64,000 bases of DNA from Oceanicella sp. SM1341 (GTDB taxonomy: Bacteria; Pseudomonadota; Alphaproteobacteria; Rhodobacterales; Rhodobacteraceae), in the NCBI RefSeq assembly GCF_003448965.1, contig NZ_QRGC01000004.1, forward strand, positions 181,060 through 245,059, read 5' to 3'. The notes under the pieces were generated by a model that saw nothing but the letters and a program-made list of their open reading frames with translations, did no database searches and had not been told where the DNA came from. Both the position numbers and the translations under genes were made by a program. This document shows, piece after piece, positions 1-7,794 of this stretch (its first letter is position 1; every line of letters begins with the position of its first letter).

Positions 1-125
1 TCGGCACCTACATGATGCTCGACCTCGCGCCGAAGGGCCGCAACGAGGCAAACATCATGGACTGGGTGCGCCGGCACGACGAATACGAGACCGCCCCCGC
101 CGCGGCCTGCTGTCATGGCGGCTGA
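1..125 (+). CDS. C-terminal fragment of an unidentified protein
   Basis: An open frame enters the window from the left and ends at a TGA at 123-125. The visible C-terminus (about 40 residues) contains GTYMMLDLAPKGRNEANIMD and ends in a Cys-Cys-His-Gly-Gly tail. It overlaps the start of the serine hydrolase by 11 nt, so the two genes are probably co-transcribed. The fragment is too short for a firm identification. A LysR-type regulator C-terminus is conceivable from the spacing of the aromatic and Asp-Trp residues, but this is a guess. Confidence 0.5.
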   Translation, partial: GTYMMLDLAPKGRNEANIMDWVRRHDEYETAPAAACCHGG

Positions 126-1281
126 AGCGGGGCTCGCCCCCCTGCCCGCGCAGGCCCTGGCCGATGCCCTCGATGCGGAGGTGGCAGGCGGGCGGGCCTG
201 GGGCGCGGTGGCCCTGGTGTCCGGGCCGGACCGCGCGCATCATGTCTTCTGCGCCGGGCGCATGGGGCCGGGCGGCGCCCCGCCGATGCGCCCGGACACG
301 CTGTTCCGCATCGCCTCGATGACCAAGCCGGTGCTGGCCGTGGCGGCGCTGGCGCTGGTGGAGGAGGGGGTGCTCGCGCTCGATGCCCCGGTCTCGCGCT
401 GGCTGCCCGAGCTCGCGGAGATGCGCGTGCTGCGCCACCCCGACGGCCCGCTCACCGACACCGGGCCCGCCGCGCGCGCCATCACCCTCGACGACCTGCT
501 CACCCTGCGCTTCGGCCAGGGCGCGATCATGGCGCCGCCGGGAAGCTGCCCGATGCAGGCGGCGCTGGAAGCGGCCGGGCTCGCCCCCGGGCCGGACCCG
601 ATCCGCACCCCGCCCGACGCGTGGATGGCCGCGCTCGGCGCCCTGCCCCTGCGCCACCAGCCCGGCGCGGCCTGGGCCTATCACACCGGGTTCGACGTGC
701 TCGCGGTGCTGCTGGCCCGGGCCGGGGGCGCGCCGCTCGAGGAGGTGCTGCACCGCATCGTGTTCGGCCCGCTGGGGATGGCGGACACCGGCTTCCACGC
801 GCCCCCCGACAGGATCGACCGGCTGTCCTCGGCCGCCCGGCCCGGGCCCGGCGGCACGCTCGCGCTGCACGACCCCGGCGCGGGCGGCGCGCACGCGGCG
901 CCCCCGGCCTTCCCCTCCGAGCTCGTCTCCACCGCGGCCGACTACGCCCGCTTCGCGCGCATGCTGCTCGATCACGGCGCCTTCCCCGGCGGCCGGGTGC
1001 TCTCGCGCGCGAGCGTCGACGCGATGCTCACCGACCGGATCACCGACGCGCAGAAGGCGCGCTCGCCCTTCTTCCCCGGCTTCTGGGAGACGGGGGGCTG
1101 GGGCTTCGGCATCGGCATCGGAAAGGGCGGGCGCCACGGCTGGGAGGGCGGCTTCGGCACCAGCTTCCGCATCCACCCCGAAGCCGGCCGCCTCAGCATC
1201 CTGCTCACCCAGCGGATGATGACCTCGCCGCAGGATGTCGCCGCCTTCGAGCGCTTCCACGACCTCGCCCTGAACCGCTGA
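115..1281 (+). CDS. Serine hydrolase of the class C beta-lactamase/esterase family
   Basis: A 388-residue protein of the beta-lactamase-related serine hydrolase family (Pfam Beta-lactamase; EstB-like esterases and DD-peptidases). The nucleophile motif S-x-x-K is visible as S68-M-T-K71 in FRIASMTKPV. The second motif (Y-x-N in classical enzymes) appears as Tyr189-His-Thr in AWAYHTGFD, so the Asn is replaced. A Gly-rich GRHGWEGGFGTSF near the C-terminus takes the place of the third motif. There is no clear signal peptide, which points to a cytoplasmic esterase rather than a periplasmic beta-lactamase. The ATG at 115 lies inside the upstream gene. The true substrate cannot be predicted. Confidence 0.85.
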   Translation: MAAEAGLAPLPAQALADALDAEVAGGRAWGAVALVSGPDRAHHVFCAGRMGPGGAPPMRPDTLFRIASMTKPVLAVAALALVEEGVLALDAPVSRWLPELAEMRVLRHPDGPLTDTGPAARAITLDDLLTLRFGQGAIMAPPGSCPMQAALEAAGLAPGPDPIRTPPDAWMAALGALPLRHQPGAAWAYHTGFDVLAVLLARAGGAPLEEVLHRIVFGPLGMADTGFHAPPDRIDRLSSAARPGPGGTLALHDPGAGGAHAAPPAFPSELVSTAADYARFARMLLDHGAFPGGRVLSRASVDAMLTDRITDAQKARSPFFPGFWETGGWGFGIGIGKGGRHGWEGGFGTSFRIHPEAGRLSILLTQRMMTSPQDVAAFERFHDLALNR

Positions 1282-1323
1282 ACCCCGCTTCACCGCCCCG
1301 CTGACCCACCGAGGAGACTGCAC

Positions 1324-2094
1324 GTGACTTCTGCCAACCGTTTCGTCTGGTACGAGCTGATGACCAGCGACCTGCCCGCCGCCGCCACCTTCTACACCGG
1401 GGTGCTGGGCTGGGACATCCGTGACGCCGGCATGCCGGACTTCGACTACCGCCTCGCCTCCTCGGCGGGCGGCATGCGCGCCGGGCTGATGGGCACCCCG
1501 TCCGAGGCGCAGGGCATGCCGCCCTTCTGGTCCGGCTACGTGGGCGTGACGGACGTGGAGGAGATGTCCGACCGGCTGAAAGCGGCCGGCGGCGCCGTCC
1601 ACCGCCCGGCAACCGACATCCCCGGCGTCGGCCGCTTCGCCGTGGTGGCCGACCCGCAGGGCGCGATCTTCTGCCTGTTCCAGCCCAATGACGGCACCGA
1701 TGGCAGCGGCCCGCCCGCTCCGGAGGACGAGGCCGGCACCGTCGGCTGGCAGGAGCTCTACGCCGAGGACATGCCGGCGGTGACCGGCTTCTACGAGACC
1801 CTGTTCGGCTGGCGCCTCGACACGCTGATGGACATGGGCGAGATGGGCGGCTACCAGATCTTCCTCCAGAAGGACGACGTGCCCGGCGGCATGATGACCC
1901 GGCCGGCCGCCGTGCCCCGCCCCTGCTGGCAGTACTACTTCCGGGTGAGCGCGCTCGACGCCGCCGCCGCCCGCATCACCGAAGGGGGCGGCACGGTGCT
2001 GATGGGACCCCACCTCGTACCCGGCGACACCTGGGTGCTGCAGGCGACCGACCCCCAGGGCGCGCATTTCGGCCTGCTCTCCGCCTCGCGCTGA
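1324..2094 (+). CDS. VOC family protein with two glyoxalase-fold modules
   Basis: A 256-residue protein starting at GTG 1324 behind a GGAG ribosome-binding site at about 1313. Two vicinal-oxygen-chelate modules follow each other, each opening with a similar phrase: FVWYELMTSDLPAAATFYTG (residues about 6-25) and VGWQELYAEDMPAVTGFYET (about 140-160). The family resembles the mycobacterial CFP30B antigen-like VOC proteins, whose activity is unknown. It follows the serine hydrolase by 42 nt on the same strand and may share its transcript. Confidence 0.85.
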   Translation: MTSANRFVWYELMTSDLPAAATFYTGVLGWDIRDAGMPDFDYRLASSAGGMRAGLMGTPSEAQGMPPFWSGYVGVTDVEEMSDRLKAAGGAVHRPATDIPGVGRFAVVADPQGAIFCLFQPNDGTDGSGPPAPEDEAGTVGWQELYAEDMPAVTGFYETLFGWRLDTLMDMGEMGGYQIFLQKDDVPGGMMTRPAAVPRPCWQYYFRVSALDAAAARITEGGGTVLMGPHLVPGDTWVLQATDPQGAHFGLLSASR

Positions 2095-2163
2095 AACGCT
2101 CTTCACGATCCGCCTCTCCCCTGTTGCAACGGCCGGGGAAGGCGCCTAACCTCCTGCTCATCC

Positions 2164-2252
2164 GTTGGGGTGCCCGGGCACGGGCTGAGAGATGCGATCA
2201 GCGCATCAACCCATCGAACCTGATCCGGTCAGTACCGGCGTAGGGAACGGGT
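2164..2252 (+). promoter_or_regulatory. TPP riboswitch (THI element)
   Basis: All conserved blocks of the thiamine pyrophosphate aptamer are present in order: the opening GGGGUGCCC-type strand at about 2167-2175, CUGAGA at about 2185-2190, a variable helix, ACCC followed by GAACCUGAUC at about 2209-2224, and the closing CAGUACCGGCGUAGGGAA at about 2230-2247. It lies directly upstream of thiazole-synthesis genes, as expected. Binding of TPP should repress the operon; the attached expression platform is listed separately. Confidence 0.96.
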
Positions 2253-2297
2253 TTCAGAGCGGCAGCAGCCCCCGGGGCGCAGCCCATCGTCTCACCG

Positions 2298-2331
2298 CCT
2301 CCTTTGCCAGACCCGGATCGCGCAAAGGAGG
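2298..2331 (+). promoter_or_regulatory. Expression platform: hairpin that hides a Shine-Dalgarno sequence
   Basis: The decamer CCTCCTTTGC at 2298-2307 is perfectly complementary to GCAAAGGAGG at 2322-2331, leaving a 14-nt loop. The second strand contains the very strong ribosome-binding site of the ATG at 2339. This is the classic design of a translation-controlling TPP riboswitch. The start codon it controls belongs to a small leader ORF, not to thiO, which begins 164 nt further on. Confidence 0.85.
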
Positions 2332-2338
2332 AAAGGTC

Positions 2339-2506
2339 ATGACTGACCCCCTGAGGACCAACGCCGTGGCCCGCGGCCAGGCACCGTCCCGCGCCCCCGC
2401 CCCGCCGGCGGCGCGGCGGCCGGGGCGCACCGAGCCTGTGGCCGGTCCGGCCCGCGGGCCGGGGACCGTGCGCGGCGCGCGGAGCGGCGGCGGGCGCCGC
2501 GCATGA
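2339..2506 (+). CDS. Leader/linker ORF of 55 codons coupled to thiO
   Basis: An ATG at 2339 sits 7 nt behind an almost perfect ribosome-binding site (AAAGGAGG). The 55-residue product is Arg/Pro/Ala/Gly-rich (it starts MTDPLRTNAVARGQ) and resembles no protein known to me. Its stop codon overlaps the thiO start as ATGA at 2503-2506, while thiO itself has no good ribosome-binding site. The riboswitch hairpin covers the ribosome-binding site of this ORF, so its translation most likely carries TPP control to thiO by translational coupling. An internal near-palindrome at about 2444-2468 could fold. The peptide itself may have no function. Confidence 0.6.
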   Translation: MTDPLRTNAVARGQAPSRAPAPPAARRPGRTEPVAGPARGPGTVRGARSGGGRRA

Positions 2507-3498
2507 GCGTCCGCGCCACCATTCTGGGTGCCGGCGTGGCCGGGCTCACGGTCGCGAGCGAGATCGTCGCGCGCGGGGGCCGGGTCGAGATCATCGACCG
2601 CGCCGGCCCGCCCGGCCCGCATGGCTGCTCCTGGTGGGCGGGCGGCATGCTCGCCCCTTGGTGCGAGGCCGAGAGCGCCGAGGAGCCGGTGCTGCGCCTC
2701 GGGCAGGAGGCCATCGGCTGGTGGGAGCGGCACGCAGGCGGGGTCACCCGCGCCGGCACGCTGGTGCTCGCCCTCTCGCGCGACGGGGGAGAGCTGGAGC
2801 GCTTCGCCCGCCGCACATCGGGCCATGAGCGGCTCGACGCCCCCGGCATCGCGGCACTCGAGCCCGACCTTTCCGGCCGATTCCGCCGCGCCCTGTTCTA
2901 TCCCGGCGAGGGCCATCTCGCGCCCCGCGCCGCCCTCGACGCCCTGCGCGCCCGGCTGGAGGCGGCGGGGGTGGAGATCCGCCGCGGCACCGCGCCCGAC
3001 CCCGCCACCACCCTGATCGACTGCCGCGGCCTCGCCGCGCGCGATGCCCTGCCCGACCTGCGCGGCGTGAAGGGCGAGATGCTGGTGCTGCGCTGCCCGG
3101 ACGTGAGCCTCTCGCGCCCGGTGCGCCTCCTGCACCCGCGCATCCCGCTCTACATCGTGCCGCGGGGCGACGGGGTGTACATGCTCGGCGCCACCTCCAT
3201 CGAGAGCGCCGAGCGCGGGCGCATCACCGCGCGCTCCATGCTCGAGCTGCTGAGTGCCGCCTATGCCCTGCACCCCGCCTTCGGCGAGGCCGAGATCCTC
3301 GAGATCGGCGTCGACGCCCGCCCCGCCTTTCCCGACAACCTGCCGCGCCTGCGCCGCCGGGGCGACACGCTCTTCGTGAACGGGCTCTACCGCCACGGCT
3401 TCCTGCTGTCGCCCGCCATGGCGCGCATGGCCGCCGACCACCTGTTCCACACCGAAACCCGACCGGAGATGATGGATGAAGATCTTCCTCAACGGTGA
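2503..3498 (+). CDS. thiO: Glycine oxidase ThiO
   Basis: A 331-residue FAD-dependent amine oxidase of the DAO family. The dinucleotide-binding motif is at the N-terminus (ILGAGVAGLTVASE, residues about 6-19), and the C-terminal part has the DAO signature around ARPAFPDNLPRLRRRGDTL. ThiO oxidises glycine to iminoglycine (dehydroglycine), a precursor of the thiazole phosphate ring of thiamine in aerobes. Its start overlaps the stop of the leader ORF (ATGA), and its end overlaps thiS by 23 nt. The position directly after a TPP riboswitch and before thiSG supports the assignment over other DAO enzymes. Confidence 0.93.
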   Translation: MSVRATILGAGVAGLTVASEIVARGGRVEIIDRAGPPGPHGCSWWAGGMLAPWCEAESAEEPVLRLGQEAIGWWERHAGGVTRAGTLVLALSRDGGELERFARRTSGHERLDAPGIAALEPDLSGRFRRALFYPGEGHLAPRAALDALRARLEAAGVEIRRGTAPDPATTLIDCRGLAARDALPDLRGVKGEMLVLRCPDVSLSRPVRLLHPRIPLYIVPRGDGVYMLGATSIESAERGRITARSMLELLSAAYALHPAFGEAEILEIGVDARPAFPDNLPRLRRRGDTLFVNGLYRHGFLLSPAMARMAADHLFHTETRPEMMDEDLPQR

Positions 3499-3673
3499 GC
3501 CGCGCGAGATCCGCGCCACCCGCCTCGACGCGGCCCTCACCGAGCTCGGCTACGGCGACGCCCGTGTCGCCACCGCGCTCGACGGCGCCTTCGTGCCCGC
3601 CCCCGCCCGCCCCGATACCGCCCTCGCCCCCGGCTGCGCGCTCGAGGTGCTGGCCCCGATGCAGGGAGGCTGA
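3476..3673 (+). CDS. thiS: Sulfur carrier protein ThiS
   Basis: A 65-residue ubiquitin-fold protein (starts [12 protein letters not shown]) ending in the required Gly-Gly, the tail that is adenylylated by ThiF and converted to a thiocarboxylate to donate sulfur to the thiazole. Its length fits the family. The start lies inside the 3' end of thiO, and only 2 nt separate it from thiG, consistent with tight coupling. Confidence 0.95.
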   Translation: MKIFLNGEPREIRATRLDAALTELGYGDARVATALDGAFVPAPARPDTALAPGCALEVLAPMQGG

Positions 3674-3675
3674 GC

Positions 3676-4455
3676 ATGCGCACATTCTACGGAGAGACGC
3701 TGGAGAGCCGGCTGATGCTGGGCACCGCGCAATACCCCTCCCCCGCCATCATGGCCGAGGCCTTCCGCGCCAGCGGCGCCGGGGTGGCCACCGTGTCGCT
3801 GCGCCGCGAGGCGGGCGGGCCCGGCGGGCTCGCCGGCCAGGATTTCTGGGCGCTGGTGGAAGGCATGGGCACCCGCATCCTGCCCAACACCGCCGGTTGC
3901 CACACGGTGAAGGAGGCGGTCACCACCGCCCACATGGCGCGCGAGATGTTCGGCACGCCCTGGGTGAAGCTCGAGGTGATCGGCCATACCGACACGCTGC
4001 AGCCGGATGTCTTCGCGCTGGTGGAGGCGGCGGAGATCCTCACCGCCGAGGGCTTCCGCGTGTTCCCCTACACCACCGAGGACCTCGTGGTGGCCGAGCG
4101 CCTGCTCGCCGCCGGCTGCGAGGTGCTGATGCCCTGGGGCGCGCCGATCGGCTCGGGGCTGGGGCTATCGAACCTGCCGGGCCTGCGGGCGCTGCGCGCG
4201 CAGTTCCCCGAGGTGCCGATGGTGATCGACGCCGGCATCGGCCTGCCCTCGCACGCCGCACAGGCCATGGAGATGGGCTATGACGCGGTGCTGCTCAACA
4301 CCGCCGTGGCGAAGGCCGGAGACCCCGCCGCGATGGCCCGGGCCATGGCGCTCGCCGTCGAGGCCGGCCGGGCCGCCTTCGCCGCCGACCCGATGGAGCC
4401 GCGCGACATGGCCGCCCCCTCCACCCCGCTGATCGGGAGGGCCTTCCTCGCATGA
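3676..4455 (+). CDS. thiG: Thiazole synthase ThiG
   Basis: A 259-residue TIM-barrel enzyme that joins deoxyxylulose phosphate, dehydroglycine and the ThiS thiocarboxylate into the thiazole phosphate. The Schiff-base lysine is in [10 protein letters not shown] (about residue 97). Phosphate-binding glycine segments follow in [12 protein letters not shown] and [12 protein letters not shown]. Length and motifs are standard. It overlaps thiE by 4 nt (ATGA). Confidence 0.96.
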   Translation: MRTFYGETLESRLMLGTAQYPSPAIMAEAFRASGAGVATVSLRREAGGPGGLAGQDFWALVEGMGTRILPNTAGCHTVKEAVTTAHMAREMFGTPWVKLEVIGHTDTLQPDVFALVEAAEILTAEGFRVFPYTTEDLVVAERLLAAGCEVLMPWGAPIGSGLGLSNLPGLRALRAQFPEVPMVIDAGIGLPSHAAQAMEMGYDAVLLNTAVAKAGDPAAMARAMALAVEAGRAAFAADPMEPRDMAAPSTPLIGRAFLA

Positions 4456-5051
4456 GCACGCTCGACCGCTTCTACCCGATCTTCGACAGCGCCGCCTGGA
4501 TCGCCCGCATGCTTCCCCTCGGCATGCGCCTCGTGCAGCTGCGCGTGAAGGACGCCGGGCCCGACACCCTGCGCGCCGAAATCCGCACCGCGCGCGACCT
4601 CTGCGCCGCCGCCGGCGCCGTGCTGGTGGTCAATGACCACTGGCAGATCGCCATCGAGGAGGGCTGCGATTTCGTCCACCTCGGGCAGGAGGACCTCGAT
4701 GAGGCCGACGTGCCCGCCATCCGCCGCGCCGGCCTGCGCCTCGGCCTCTCCACCCATGACGAGGCCGAGCTGGAGCGCGCCCTCTCGCATGGCCCGGATT
4801 ACGTCGCCCTCGGCCCGGTCTACCCCACCATCCTCAAGAAGATGCGCTGGGAGCAACAGGGGCTGGAGCGGGTGGCCGAGTGGAAGGCCCGCGTCGGCGC
4901 CACCCCCCTCGTCGCCATCGGCGGCATGAGCGTGGAGCGCGCGGAGGGCGCCTTCGCCGCGGGGGCGGACATCGTCTCGGTCGTCACCGACATCACGCTG
5001 AACGCCGACCCCGAGGCGCGGCTCGGCGCCTGGGTGGAGGCGACGCGATGA
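4452..5051 (+). CDS. thiE: Thiamine phosphate synthase ThiE
   Basis: A 199-residue TIM-barrel protein of the TMP synthase/TenI family. Visible features are the opening strand RLVQLRVKD, the pyrophosphate-binding [17 protein letters not shown] and the phosphate loop [11 protein letters not shown]. It couples HMP pyrophosphate with thiazole phosphate to give thiamine phosphate. Its place between thiG and thiF in a riboswitch operon favours a true ThiE over the non-catalytic TenI. The stop codon overlaps the thiF start (ATGA at 5048-5051). Confidence 0.92.
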   Translation: MSTLDRFYPIFDSAAWIARMLPLGMRLVQLRVKDAGPDTLRAEIRTARDLCAAAGAVLVVNDHWQIAIEEGCDFVHLGQEDLDEADVPAIRRAGLRLGLSTHDEAELERALSHGPDYVALGPVYPTILKKMRWEQQGLERVAEWKARVGATPLVAIGGMSVERAEGAFAAGADIVSVVTDITLNADPEARLGAWVEATR

Positions 5052-6037
5052 GTGCGCGCTACGCCCGCCAGCAGATCCTGCCGGAGGTGGGGGACGCCGG
5101 CCAGGCCCGCATCCGCGCCGCCCATGCGCTGGTGATCGGCGCCGGCGGCCTCGGCGCGCCGGTGCTGCAATATCTCGCCGGTGCCGGCCTCGGCCGCATC
5201 ACCCTGTGGGACCCCGACCGGGTGGAGACCGGAAACCTGCACCGCCAGGTGATCTTCTCCGCCGCCCATCTCGGCCGCTTCAAGGCCGAGGCGGCGGCGG
5301 AGGTCTGCGCGGCACTGAACCCCGACTGCACGGTCACCCCCGTGATCGGCAGCATCGACCCCGGCACGGTGGAGGCGGCGCTCGAGGGCACCGACCTCGT
5401 GATCGACTGCGCGGACAGTTTCGCCGCGAGCTACACCGCCTCCGACGCCTGCCTCGCGCGCGGGCTGCCGCTTTTCAGCGGCTCGGTGCTCGGGCTCTCG
5501 GGCTACGCGGGCGGCTTCTGCGCCGGCGCGCCCTCGCTGCGCGCGGTCTTCCCCGACCTGCCGGAGCGCATGGCCTCCTGCGCCACCGCCGGCGTGCTGG
5601 GCCCCGCGGTGGGGGTGGTGGGCTCGCTCCTCGCCCAGCTCGCGCTCAGCCATGTGCTGGGCCTCAGCCCCTCCCCCCTCGGCCGGCTGGTGAGCTGGGA
5701 CGGCAGCGCCCTGCGCCTCGGCGGCTTCCGCTTCGACGGCGCGCCGGAGCCCGCGCGCGCGCCCCGCTTCATCGCCCCCGCCGCCATCGCGAGCGGCGAT
5801 TTCGTGGTCGACCTGCGCGAGGCGGAGGAAGCCCCCGTGCCCGCCACCCCCGGCGCCCTGCGCCTTACCGTGCCCGATCTCGGCGCGAGCGGCCCGCTGC
5901 CCGGCCCGGGCCAGCGCGCGGTGCTCTGCTGCCGCTCCGGCCTGCGCTCCTGGCAGGCCGCCAGCCGCCTCGCCGCGCGCTGGGACGGCGAGATCGTGCT
6001 CGTAGCCCTCGGCGAAGCCACCCCCGAAAACACCTGA
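5048..6037 (+). CDS. thiF: ThiS adenylyltransferase ThiF with a C-terminal rhodanese-like part
   Basis: A 329-residue E1-like enzyme. The N-terminal 240 residues carry the nucleotide-binding VIGAGGLGAPVLQYLAGAG and the Arg/Asp segments typical of ThiF/MoeB (NLHRQVIF, DCADSFAASY). The last 80 residues form a short rhodanese-like domain with the candidate sulfur-carrying Cys in LCCRSGLRSW at about residue 294. It activates the ThiS tail and may also hand over the sulfur, so a separate sulfurtransferase step could be internal. The start at 5048 gives an ATGA junction with thiE. It is followed after 19 nt by thiY. Confidence 0.92.
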   Translation: MSARYARQQILPEVGDAGQARIRAAHALVIGAGGLGAPVLQYLAGAGLGRITLWDPDRVETGNLHRQVIFSAAHLGRFKAEAAAEVCAALNPDCTVTPVIGSIDPGTVEAALEGTDLVIDCADSFAASYTASDACLARGLPLFSGSVLGLSGYAGGFCAGAPSLRAVFPDLPERMASCATAGVLGPAVGVVGSLLAQLALSHVLGLSPSPLGRLVSWDGSALRLGGFRFDGAPEPARAPRFIAPAAIASGDFVVDLREAEEAPVPATPGALRLTVPDLGASGPLPGPGQRAVLCCRSGLRSWQAASRLAARWDGEIVLVALGEATPENT

Positions 6038-6056
6038 AAAACCGGAGAAACGCCCC

Positions 6057-7007
6057 ATGAAACCCCTCGTCCTCGCCCTCGCCCTGCTCGGCGCCGGCCC
6101 CGCCGCCGCGGCCGACCATCTCACCCTCATGCTGGACTGGTTCGTGAACCCCGACCATGGCCCGATCATCATCGCGCAGGAGAAGGGCTATTTCGCCGAG
6201 GAGGGTCTCGAGGTGGAGGCCATCGCCCCGGCCGACCCCTCGGACCCGCCCAAGATGGTCGCCGCCGGCCGGGCCGATATCGCCGTCTCCTACCAGCCGC
6301 AGCTGCACCTGCAGGTGCACGAGGGCCTGCCGCTGGTGCGCGTCGGCACGCTGGTCGCGACCCCGCTCAACTGCCTGCTGGTGAAGGCCGACGGCCCGAT
6401 CGCCAGCATCGCCGACCTGAAGGGCCGGCGCGTGGGCTTCTCCGTGTCCGGGGTGGAGAGCGCGCTGCTCACCGCCATGCTCGGCTCCGGCGGGCTCACC
6501 GCCGATGACGTGGAGATGGTGAACGTGAACTGGTCGCTCTCGCCCTCGCTGATGTCGGGGCAGGTGGATGCGGTGATCGGCGCCTTCCGCAATTTCGAGC
6601 TCAACCAGATGGCGCTGGAGAACGTGCCCGGCCGCTGCTTCTACCCCGAGGAGGCGGGCGTGCCGGCCTATGACGAGCTGATCTACGTCGCCAACCCCGA
6701 GCGGATGGACGCAGGCCTGATCTCCCGCTTCCTCGCCGCCACCGAGAAGGCGGTGCAGTTCATCGTGAACCACCCCGACGAGGCCTTCCGCATCTTCGCG
6801 GCCACCGCGCCCGAGCTCGACGACGCGCTCAACGCCCGCGCCTGGGCCGACACGGTGCCGCGCCTCGCCCTGCGGCCCGCGGCGCTCGATTCCGGCCGAT
6901 ACGCGCGCTTCGAGGCCTTCATGGCCGAGGCGGGGCTGATCGAGGGCACGCTGCCGGCCTCGCGCCTCGCCCTCGACCCCGGCGCGCTGGCGGAGGCGGC
7001 GGAATGA
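6057..7007 (+). CDS. thiY: HMP-precursor-binding periplasmic protein ThiY
   Basis: A 316-residue NMT1/THI5-like substrate-binding protein with a signal peptide cut near PAAAADHLTL. The typical opening LTLMLDWFVNPDHGPIIIAQ and the helix QEKGYFAEEGLEVE match ThiY proteins, which bind N-formyl-4-amino-5-aminomethyl-2-methylpyrimidine for uptake by ThiXYZ. The partner permease and ATPase lie downstream in the same operon, and tenA between them processes the salvaged pyrimidine. This fits an HMP salvage role. Confidence 0.92.
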   Translation: MKPLVLALALLGAGPAAAADHLTLMLDWFVNPDHGPIIIAQEKGYFAEEGLEVEAIAPADPSDPPKMVAAGRADIAVSYQPQLHLQVHEGLPLVRVGTLVATPLNCLLVKADGPIASIADLKGRRVGFSVSGVESALLTAMLGSGGLTADDVEMVNVNWSLSPSLMSGQVDAVIGAFRNFELNQMALENVPGRCFYPEEAGVPAYDELIYVANPERMDAGLISRFLAATEKAVQFIVNHPDEAFRIFAATAPELDDALNARAWADTVPRLALRPAALDSGRYARFEAFMAEAGLIEGTLPASRLALDPGALAEAAE

Positions 7008-7105
7008 TCCCGGTGCACGCAGTCGCCCCGGGCATCTCCGGCCCCGTTTCGCTGGTCGCCGCCCGGGCGGCCCTCGTCCCTCGCGCAGAGGGGCCCGGCC
7101 GATGA
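7004..7105 (+). CDS. Linker ORF of 33 codons between thiY and tenA
   Basis: The ATG at 7004 overlaps the thiY stop as ATGA (7004-7007). The frame runs without a stop to 7105, where its TGA overlaps the tenA ATG in a second ATGA (7102-7105). The peptide starts MIPVHAVAPGISG and has no recognised relatives. The double overlap is what is notable: the reading frame bridges the gap exactly, so ribosomes could pass from thiY to tenA without leaving the message. A chance origin is possible for an ORF this short. Confidence 0.45.
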   Translation: MIPVHAVAPGISGPVSLVAARAALVPRAEGPGR

Positions 7106-7794
7106 GCACGCATCCCGATTACGGCGCCGCCTTCGCGGCCTGGCGCGCGGCGGCGGGCGCGGACTGGGAGCGCTACGTGCGCCATGCCTTCGTCGCGGGG
7201 CTGGGGAACGGCGCGCTGCCCCGGCCGGCCTTCCTGCACTACCTCGCGCAGGATTACGTGTTCCTGTTCCACTTCGCCCGGGCCTGGGCGCTGGCGGCGG
7301 CGAAGGCGGAGCATCTCGACGAGATGCGCCTCGCCGCCCGCACGCTCGACGCGCTGGCCAATGACGAGACCCGCCTGCACGTGGAGCTCTGCGCCGCCGA
7401 GGGCATCGACGCCGCCGCCCTCCTCGCCACGCCCGAGGCGCCGGAGACCCTCGCCTACACCCGCTACGTGCTGGAGGCGGGCTGGTCGGGTGATCTCCTC
7501 GACCTGCTCGCCACGCTGGCGCCCTGCGTGCTCGGCTACGGCGAGATCGGCGTCCGGCTGGCGCGCGAGGCCGCGCCGGGCACGCCCTACCGGCCCTGGA
7601 TCGACACCTACGCCGGCGAGGCCTACCAGCAGACCTGCCGCGAGGTGGGCGCACTCACCGACGCGGCCATCGCCCGCCGCCTCGGCCCCGGCGCCACCGC
7701 GCTGCCGCGCTGGCAGGCGCTGAGCGCGCGCTTCACCACCGCGACACGGCTGGAAGGCGCCTTCTGGGACATGGGCCTGCGGGGGCATCCGTGA
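7102..7794 (+). CDS. tenA: Aminopyrimidine aminohydrolase / thiaminase II TenA
   Basis: A 230-residue helical TenA protein. The nucleophile Cys is about residue 142 in TLAPCVLGYGEIG, the aromatic pocket is in DYVFLFHFARAWALA, and the catalytic Glu is Glu218 in LEGAFWDMG. TenA hydrolyses aminomethyl-HMP (from thiamine breakdown) to HMP, which fits its place with the uptake genes thiYXZ. The start overlaps the 33-codon linker ORF (ATGA) and the end overlaps a long linker ORF (GTGA at 7791-7794). A degenerate copy of its 3' end is found about 360 nt downstream. Confidence 0.93.
   Translation: MSTHPDYGAAFAAWRAAAGADWERYVRHAFVAGLGNGALPRPAFLHYLAQDYVFLFHFARAWALAAAKAEHLDEMRLAARTLDALANDETRLHVELCAAEGIDAAALLATPEAPETLAYTRYVLEAGWSGDLLDLLATLAPCVLGYGEIGVRLAREAAPGTPYRPWIDTYAGEAYQQTCREVGALTDAAIARRLGPGATALPRWQALSARFTTATRLEGAFWDMGLRGHP

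Noticed and set aside
55..2106. Very long minus-strand open frame opposite the serine hydrolase and VOC genes
   Set aside because: His/Gly/Ala/Arg-rich without any domain. It is the antisense shadow of two well-supported genes in very GC-rich DNA.
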